From Candidatus Poribacteria bacterium (GTDB lineage Bacteria; Poribacteria; WGA-4E; GCA-2687025): a stretch of DNA of 10,442 nt. Each line of letters starts with the position of its first letter. Position 1 is the stretch's first letter. Below the pieces are notes generated by a model, which saw nothing but the letters and a program-made list of their open reading frames with translations, ran no database searches and was not told the DNA's origin. Below, piece by piece: positions 5,068 through 10,442 of this stretch. The stretch spans positions 1-10,442 of the forward strand of contig NYZG01000254.1 of the NCBI GenBank assembly GCA_002687025.1, in the 5' to 3' direction. The position numbers and the translations under genes are program-made.

Positions 5068-6960
5068 ATGCGGGGCACGCAGACACTGCCGGAACGCGTT
5101 CGCGCGCGCGCCATCCTCCTGGGCGCGCTGCTGATGCCGATCCACTCCTACTGGATCTCGCGCATCGAGGCAATCGTCTACAAGGGCGGCGGTGGCAGCA
5201 CATCGTCGCTGATCTGGACTTCGGTGTACAACATGACGGCGCTGGTTCTGTTGTCGCGTTTGGCGCGGCGCTGGCGGCCGGCGTGGGCTCTCAGCCGGGC
5301 GGAGTTGCTGGCGATCTTCGCGATGTTCAACATCGCCGCGGCGGTCGCCGGTCACGACCTCATCCAGATACTCGTGCCCCTCATCGCGTATCCGCTCTGG
5401 CACGCGTCGCCGGAGAACGACTGGGCGCAGACGTTGCTGCCGTTCCTCCCCGACGGCGCCACGGTCACGGACAGGCTGGCTCTGGCGCCGTACTTCCAGG
5501 GCGAGTCGTCGCTGCTCCACGCGGAGCACCTGCGCGCGTGGCTCCTGCCCGTGCTGAACTGGACCGGGTTCATCGCCGTGCTGCTGATTGTAGCGCTGGG
5601 GATCAACGTCCTCGTGCGTAAGCAGTGGACCGAGGTGGACCGACTGAGCTATCCGGTCATCCAACTGCCGTTGCACCTGGCGGCGCCGACGCGGGCGTTC
5701 ATGCTGGACCCCGTGCTCTGGGCGGGATTCGCGACGACGGCGCTACTCCGATCCGTGAACAACGTCAACCGCATCTCCCCGTCGTTCCCGCGGGTCCCGA
5801 TGAGCTACGACTTCGGGGGCTTCTTCATGGAAAGCCCTTGGAACGCCGTCGGATGGCTGCCGTTCAACATCATCCCGAACTACATCGGCATCGGCTACTT
5901 CGTGCCGCTGGACATCCTGTTCTCGTGCTGGTTCTTCCTGTTGGCGTTCAAGTCTCAGATGGTGCTGGGGCGTGTCATGGGGATACGCGCGCTGCCGGGC
6001 TTCCCGTATTCGTACGAGCAGTCGTCGGGCGGGTACCTGGCGCTCGGGGCCATCGCGCTGTGGCTGACACGCAAGCATCTGCGTCGCGTTGGGGGGATGT
6101 TGGTCAGCGCGAGGGGCGAACCGGAGGCGACGGAGTACCGCGTGGCCGCCGCGGCCGTGGTGTTGGGGTTCGTCGGGCTTGTGCTGTTCGGGATGTACCT
6201 TGGGATGGGCGCATGGGTAGCGGCGGCGTTTTTCGGGCTGTTCTACGTGATCCAGATCGCCATCGGACGCATGCGCGCGGAGATAGGGACGCCGCTGCAC
6301 GACCTGCATTTCGGGGGGCCGAGTACGCTCCTGGTGAACGCGTTGGGAAGCACGCGACTGTCGCACACATCGCTCATCGGCCTGACGCAGATGTGGAGCG
6401 TCGACCGGGCGTATCGGTCGAACGCCGTACCGCACCAGTTGGAAGGTCTGAAGCTGGCGGAGCGCGTGAACGCGCAGCGGCGTGGGTTCATCATCGCGCT
6501 GCTCGTTGGGAGCGCACTGTCGGGGGTGTTCGCGTTCTGGGCGATGCTGCATCAGAGCTACGAAGTAGGCATAGACAACGCCGCGCCGGTCAACCGGTGG
6601 TTCGGATACGAGGCGTGGGCGCGTTTCCAACGGTGGACATCGCAGCGCGTGGGGACGGACGTTCCGGCGATCTCGTTCTCTCTCGTCGGGTTCGTAGCGA
6701 CGCTGGGGCTCATGGTCGCGCGGACGCGGTTCGTGTGGTGGCCATTCCATCCATTGGGGTACGCGATCTCGGGAAGCTGGCAGATGACTTGGGGTTGGGG
6801 TTCGTTCTTCATCATCTGGGCGGTGAAGCTCGTGATCCTGAAGCACAGCGGCATCCAGGGCTTCAGACGCGCTACGGCGTACTTCCTGGGTCTGCTAATG
6901 GGCGATGTGTTCGTGGGCGGCACGTGGACCATGGTCGGGATCGGGTTCCGCCTGTGGTAG
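5068..6960 (+). CDS. DUF6785/DUF6784-type multi-span membrane protein, function unknown
   Basis: The product is 630 residues and very hydrophobic, with roughly 12-14 predicted membrane segments. I recognise the family by its N-terminal part (an opening helix with PIHSYWISRIE near 24-34, then SRAELLAIFAM and GHDLIQILVP around 76-104, then ASPENDW at 113-119) and its C-terminal part (RMRAEIGTPLHDLHF at 401-415, WWPFHPLGYAISGSW at 557-571). These are common in large paralogous sets in Poribacteria, Armatimonadota and Planctomycetes. No function is established; a transporter role is only suggested by topology. The ATG at 5068 has TGGAG 4 bases upstream. The frame stays open back to a TTG at 4981, but those 29 codons are Cys/Arg-rich and that TTG is part of a likely -35 box. 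It precedes the sulfatase by 154 bases on the same strand. Confidence 0.8.
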   Translation: MRGTQTLPERVRARAILLGALLMPIHSYWISRIEAIVYKGGGGSTSSLIWTSVYNMTALVLLSRLARRWRPAWALSRAELLAIFAMFNIAAAVAGHDLIQILVPLIAYPLWHASPENDWAQTLLPFLPDGATVTDRLALAPYFQGESSLLHAEHLRAWLLPVLNWTGFIAVLLIVALGINVLVRKQWTEVDRLSYPVIQLPLHLAAPTRAFMLDPVLWAGFATTALLRSVNNVNRISPSFPRVPMSYDFGGFFMESPWNAVGWLPFNIIPNYIGIGYFVPLDILFSCWFFLLAFKSQMVLGRVMGIRALPGFPYSYEQSSGGYLALGAIALWLTRKHLRRVGGMLVSARGEPEATEYRVAAAAVVLGFVGLVLFGMYLGMGAWVAAAFFGLFYVIQIAIGRMRAEIGTPLHDLHFGGPSTLLVNALGSTRLSHTSLIGLTQMWSVDRAYRSNAVPHQLEGLKLAERVNAQRRGFIIALLVGSALSGVFAFWAMLHQSYEVGIDNAAPVNRWFGYEAWARFQRWTSQRVGTDVPAISFSLVGFVATLGLMVARTRFVWWPFHPLGYAISGSWQMTWGWGSFFIIWAVKLVILKHSGIQGFRRATAYFLGLLMGDVFVGGTWTMVGIGFRLW

Positions 6961-7055
6961 GGAGTCGGATCGGGCCAACGGCCGGGGCGGCGCCAGCGCC
7001 ACGTTCTGTTCCCGTCAACGGGCGCGCGCGTCTCCGCCGCCTGTGGGAACGCCAG

Positions 7056-7084
7056 TTGCGCAGCGGACGTGGCCCTGCGATATT
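7056..7084 (+). promoter_or_regulatory. Possible promoter of the sulfatase gene
   Basis: TTGCGC (7056-7061), a 17-base spacer, then GATATT (7079-7084) preceded by TGC, an extended -10 pattern. Matches are 3/6 and 4/6. The predicted start near 7091 leaves a short leader holding GGGAG. Weak but well placed. Confidence 0.3.
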
Positions 7085-7114
7085 CGGCAGCGCACGCAAA
7101 GGGAGCACCGGCCG

Positions 7115-8638
7115 ATGACACGCCCGAACATCCTGTTCATCACGACCGACCAGCAGCGCGCCGACCACCTTGGATGCGCCGGAAACGGCGTCCTGCGCAC
7201 TCCGCACATAGACCGACTCGCGACCGAGGGCTCACGGTTCGACCGATGCCACGTGAACAACCCGCTGTGTATGCCCTCGCGCGCGACGATGATGACAGGA
7301 CGCAACCCGCGTTCGCACGGCGTGTGGTGCAACGGCGTGCCGCTGCCGGCCGACGAGACGACCGTCGCGGAGCTACTGACCGACGCGGGATATGCGACCG
7401 CTCTAATCGGGAAAGCGCACTTCACGCCGTGGGGCTCCGAAGTTCCGGGCGAGAGCGGCATCACGGAGCACATGGCGTCGTGGAATCAGGACGGCGTCGG
7501 GCGGGGATGGGACGGCCCGTATTACGGCTTCGAGCACGTCGATCTCGCGCTCGGGCACGGGAACGCCGCGGGACACTACCGGCACTGGCTCGAGAACGAG
7601 TATCCCGAGGCGCTCTCGGCGTTCGGGCGAGATGCGGCGCTCGAGCCGCCTACAGGGACGCCCCAGGCGTGGAAGTCGTCGCTGCCGGTCGAGGCGCATT
7701 CGTCGACGTACGTCGCCGACCGATCGGTCGAGTACATGCGGCAGCGGAGCCAGGAGAACGCGCCGTTCTTCCTGTGGGCATCGTTCCCCGACCCGCACCA
7801 TCCGTATTCGCCGCCGGCGCCGTATTGCGACATGTACGCCCCCGACGACGTGTCCCTGCCGACGCGCGAGGAAGCGCGGACGGAGGGCGCCCCGAATGAG
7901 CTGCTCGACAAGCCGCCGCATTACCTCGACGATTACTTCAGCACGATCCGCACCGACGGCAGCGGCCCCCATAACCGACTCAGCGAACTCACCGACGACA
8001 ACGTCCGCGAGACGATCGCTCTCACCTACGGCATGATGGCGCTCGTGGACGACTCGATCGGGCGCATGTGGTCGGCGATGGACGAGCTCGCGCTGTGGGA
8101 AGACACGCTGGTCGTCTACTGCTCGGACCACGGCGACCTGATGGGCGATCACTGGCTGATGAACAAGGGGCCGTTCCACTACGATGGGCTGCTGCGCGTG
8201 CCGTGTATCGCGCGGGCGCCGGGCGGCTCCGGGGCGGCAGGACAGACCGTGGAGTCTTTCGCGCAACTCATCGACTTGCCGCTCACGTTCCTCGACTACG
8301 CTGGCGTCGAGCCCGCGTTCGGCATGCAGGGGCGATCGCTTCGCGGCGCCATCGAGGCGTCGGACGATGACGCGCCCGAGGCCATTCTGATCGAGAACTC
8401 GTCGGGCGAGTTGCCCCACCTGAAGCTCAAGACCGTGCAGACGCGCGACTGGAAAATCACCGTCTACGCCGGGCAGGAGTACGGCGAGCTATACGACCTG
8501 CGGCACGACCCGCACGAGTTCAGAAACCTGTGGCCCTCGACAGAACACGCCGCCACGAAGGCAGAACTGCGCGCTCTGTTGCTGGATATGGTCGTGGAGA
8601 GCGAAGACAGGCTGCCCCGTCGGCTGTGTCACGCTTAG
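7115..8638 (+). CDS. Sulfatase-family hydrolase, cytosolic, CxPSR type
   Basis: This 507-residue protein belongs to the alkaline-phosphatase superfamily sulfatases. The N-terminus TRPNILFITTDQQR carries the first metal ligand Asp12. The formylglycine motif is LCMPSRATMMTG with Cys52 as nucleophile and Arg56. GYATALIGKAHF supplies Lys100 and His102, SFPDPHHPY holds catalytic His residues at 228-229, CSDHGD gives metal ligands Asp338 and His339, and NKGPFHYDGLLRVP holds Lys351. The DQ pair instead of DD after the first strand and GKxHF resemble choline-sulfatase and phosphonate monoester hydrolase relatives, so the substrate might be a sulfate or phosphate/phosphonate ester. There is no signal peptide, so it probably works in the cytoplasm on imported substrate. 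No maturase (anSME or FGE) gene is in view. GGGAG lies 9 bases before the ATG. The length and all core motifs are intact. Confidence 0.9.
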   Translation: MTRPNILFITTDQQRADHLGCAGNGVLRTPHIDRLATEGSRFDRCHVNNPLCMPSRATMMTGRNPRSHGVWCNGVPLPADETTVAELLTDAGYATALIGKAHFTPWGSEVPGESGITEHMASWNQDGVGRGWDGPYYGFEHVDLALGHGNAAGHYRHWLENEYPEALSAFGRDAALEPPTGTPQAWKSSLPVEAHSSTYVADRSVEYMRQRSQENAPFFLWASFPDPHHPYSPPAPYCDMYAPDDVSLPTREEARTEGAPNELLDKPPHYLDDYFSTIRTDGSGPHNRLSELTDDNVRETIALTYGMMALVDDSIGRMWSAMDELALWEDTLVVYCSDHGDLMGDHWLMNKGPFHYDGLLRVPCIARAPGGSGAAGQTVESFAQLIDLPLTFLDYAGVEPAFGMQGRSLRGAIEASDDDAPEAILIENSSGELPHLKLKTVQTRDWKITVYAGQEYGELYDLRHDPHEFRNLWPSTEHAATKAELRALLLDMVVESEDRLPRRLCHA

Positions 8639-8651
8639 GCACGCGGACAGG

Positions 8652-9383
<732 letters not shown>

Positions 9384-9431
9384 CTGAATCTCTCAGCCGG
9401 ACGGCACCCTCTTGCGTAGGTGGCGCCGGTA

Positions 9432-10112
9432 TTAAACCTCGACACGCATCGCATCGACAGGCGGCATCTTCGCGGCGCGGAACGCCGGCCCCGCAGCTCC
9501 GAGAACGGCCAGCAGCATGCCTACGATACACCCACCCAAGATCACAGGGACGACACCAAGCGGCGCGCCGTTGACATCCAGGAACCATGGGAACTTGTAG
9601 AAGACGCGCCACGCGCTCCACTGCGCGGCCTTCAGATTCACCAGCAAGGCGAAAACGGTGCCGACGAGCGAGCCCACGATGGCCCCCGCAAGCCCCTGGA
9701 AGCATGCCTCTAGCAAGAAGAGAAGCACGACGAACTTATCCAGAGCGCCGAGGCACTTCATCGTCCCGATCTCGCGGAATCGCTCCGTCACGGACATTAG
9801 CATCGCGTTGGATATGCCGACGACGCACACGATGAGCGACATGACGACCAGCCATACTTTCTGGGCGGATACGCCGCCCGCCTGCGCATCGGCGGCCGCG
9901 TCTACTGTCTGGGTCTCCTCGGCGATCACTGCGGATTCTATCGAACTGCCCGCCAGGACTGCCACGAGGAACGCGATGCCGGACAGGATGCCCAGCGTGG
10001 TGATGATGGAGCGCCAGAAGCGGATCTTGAGACTCTGGAAGCTGATCCGCACCGCCTCGCCCAACGGCAACCGGATCTGGCTCCGAATCGCCGATCCTGC
10101 GTGGTTCTGCAA
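9432..10112 (-). CDS. Compact FtsX-like ABC permease lacking the large periplasmic domain
   Basis: The product is 226 residues with four predicted helices at about 35-55, 85-106, 127-159 and 183-206. After an amphipathic N-terminal segment (EAVRISFQSLKIRFWRS) comes helix 1. A loop of only about 30 residues (56-84) stands where MacB has a periplasmic domain of roughly 200. Then come the hallmark coupling stretch SVTERFREIGTMKCLGA (107-123) and a C-terminus of AAKMPPVDAMRVEV, as in the FtsX family. It should form the membrane dimer partnered by the ATPase downstream. The start is TTG at 10112, with AAGGGAG (10122-10128) 9 bases upstream. No in-frame ATG occurs before the second helix, and a GTG at codon 21 would cut into the conserved N-terminal segment. 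Both ends look complete, so this seems a natural short form rather than a truncation. Confidence 0.88.
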   Translation of the reverse strand: MQNHAGSAIRSQIRLPLGEAVRISFQSLKIRFWRSIITTLGILSGIAFLVAVLAGSSIESAVIAEETQTVDAAADAQAGGVSAQKVWLVVMSLIVCVVGISNAMLMSVTERFREIGTMKCLGALDKFVVLLFLLEACFQGLAGAIVGSLVGTVFALLVNLKAAQWSAWRVFYKFPWFLDVNGAPLGVVPVILGGCIVGMLLAVLGAAGPAFRAAKMPPVDAMRVEV

Positions 10113-10121
10113 CTGTCCGCA

Positions 10122-10128
10122 CTCCCTT
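10122..10128 (-). promoter_or_regulatory. Ribosome binding site fixing a TTG start
   Basis: AAGGGAG on the minus strand lies 9 bases before TTG at 10112. The site, plus the promoter just upstream, supports the non-ATG start of the permease. Confidence 0.6.
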
Positions 10129-10146
10129 CGCCACTACCCAGCGCGG

Positions 10147-10175
10147 ATTCTAGAACCGGCGCCCCCCGCCGTCAA
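10147..10175 (-). promoter_or_regulatory. Near-consensus sigma-70 promoter of the ABC transporter operon
   Basis: On the minus strand TTGACG (10175-10170) and TAGAAT (10152-10147) are separated by exactly 17 bases. Each hexamer matches consensus at 5 of 6 positions. The predicted transcription start is near 10140, giving a leader of about 28 bases that contains the AAGGGAG ribosome site. A short palindrome TTCTAGAA (10148-10155) overlaps the -10 box and could be part of an operator. Confidence 0.6.
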
Positions 10176-10189
10176 CGCGTCGACTTGCC

Positions 10190-10442
10190 TCAGAGGGGAC
10201 GTACTCGAAGTGGAGTCGATGCCTCGAATGGAAATGTATTCCGAGCCATCGGCCAGGATGCTGTGGTCTGACGCGCCTCTGCCTCTGGGGGGACATCGCG
10301 CGGATTGGCCGGGTCCGTGAGGCTGGTCGATTTCTGCGCCGCGATGACGCCAGGTCCTTTCGCTGCGTGCACGACGCGGCGCCCGACGACCCACGTGTGA
10401 CGAAGCAGCGGCGCCCTACCGAGACGCGCCGCGAGGAAGGCC
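10190..10442 (-). CDS. Possible C-terminal fragment of a gene entering from the right edge
   Basis: One minus-strand frame is open from the right edge for 83 codons to a TGA at 10192-10190. The first part reads FLAARLGRAPLLRHTWVVGRR and has the G/C-rich third positions typical of the neighbouring genes. The last 30 or so codons lose that bias. The RHTWVVGRRVV string resembles the closing strand of amidohydrolase-type enzymes, where a pattern like TWVxGRxVV often ends the protein, but about 55 further residues follow, which is unusual. It may be real, real with an extended or frameshifted tail, or chance. The other minus frame here contains ADGSEYISIRGID but opens with no ribosome site. No other feature was seen in 10176-10442. 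Confidence 0.35.
   Translation of the reverse strand, partial: AFLAARLGRAPLLRHTWVVGRRVVHAAKGPGVIAAQKSTSLTDPANPRDVPPEAEARQTTASWPMARNTFPFEASTPLRVRPL

Noticed and set aside
5743..6846. Long antisense open frame (367 codons) over the DUF6785-type gene.
   Set aside because: The composition (His/Arg/Gln/Pro-rich) is typical of antisense to membrane protein codons; there is no ribosome site.
7403..8419. Antisense open frame (338 codons) over the sulfatase.
   Set aside because: Arg/Val-rich with no recognisable domain, opposite an intact sulfatase.

Overview
This is a GC-rich bacterial chromosome segment from what looks like an uncultured environmental lineage. The gene content is a large multiheme cytochrome set, a DUF6785/DUF6784-type membrane protein beside a cytosolic sulfatase, and a very small FtsX-type ABC permease. 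That mix is common in Poribacteria, Latescibacterota, Armatimonadota and planctomycete-like genomes. No marker gene is present, so the phylum is an inference only.

Left part, minus strand (1-4176). The window opens with the first 27 codons of an exported protein reading out of the left edge, then a 342-base gap rich in inverted repeats. Next is a tight three-gene respiratory operon, read from right to left. Its order is a seven-heme cytochrome c with a C-terminal membrane anchor (3235-4176), a four-helix di-heme cytochrome b (2606-3238), and an eight-heme cytochrome c related to octaheme tetrathionate reductase (426-2609). Both gene junctions are 4-base ATGA overlaps. Together the genes specify 15 c-type and probably 2 b-type hemes. 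They are best read as a quinol-oxidising electron-transfer complex feeding a periplasmic reductase whose substrate is not known.

Middle, plus strand (4620-8638). A 443-base divergent gap with three tandem hairpins precedes an 82-residue two-helix membrane protein that I do not recognise. A perfect 10-bp hairpin with a UCCG tetraloop follows. Then come a 630-residue DUF6785/DUF6784-type multi-span membrane protein and a 507-residue sulfatase-family hydrolase with a complete CxPSR active site and no signal peptide.

Right part, minus strand (8652-10442). A LolD/MacB-type ATPase and a 226-residue FtsX-family permease form a two-gene exporter operon. It has a near-consensus sigma-70 promoter (TTGACG, 17 bases, TAGAAT) and a TTG start. 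The permease keeps the four-helix core but has only a short loop where MacB carries a large periplasmic domain. The sulfatase and the ATPase converge with 13 bases between their stop codons. An open frame entering from the right edge may be the C-terminus of another gene.

The most noteworthy unit is the heptaheme/cytochrome b/octaheme operon. No CRISPR array, insertion sequence, rRNA or tRNA was seen.
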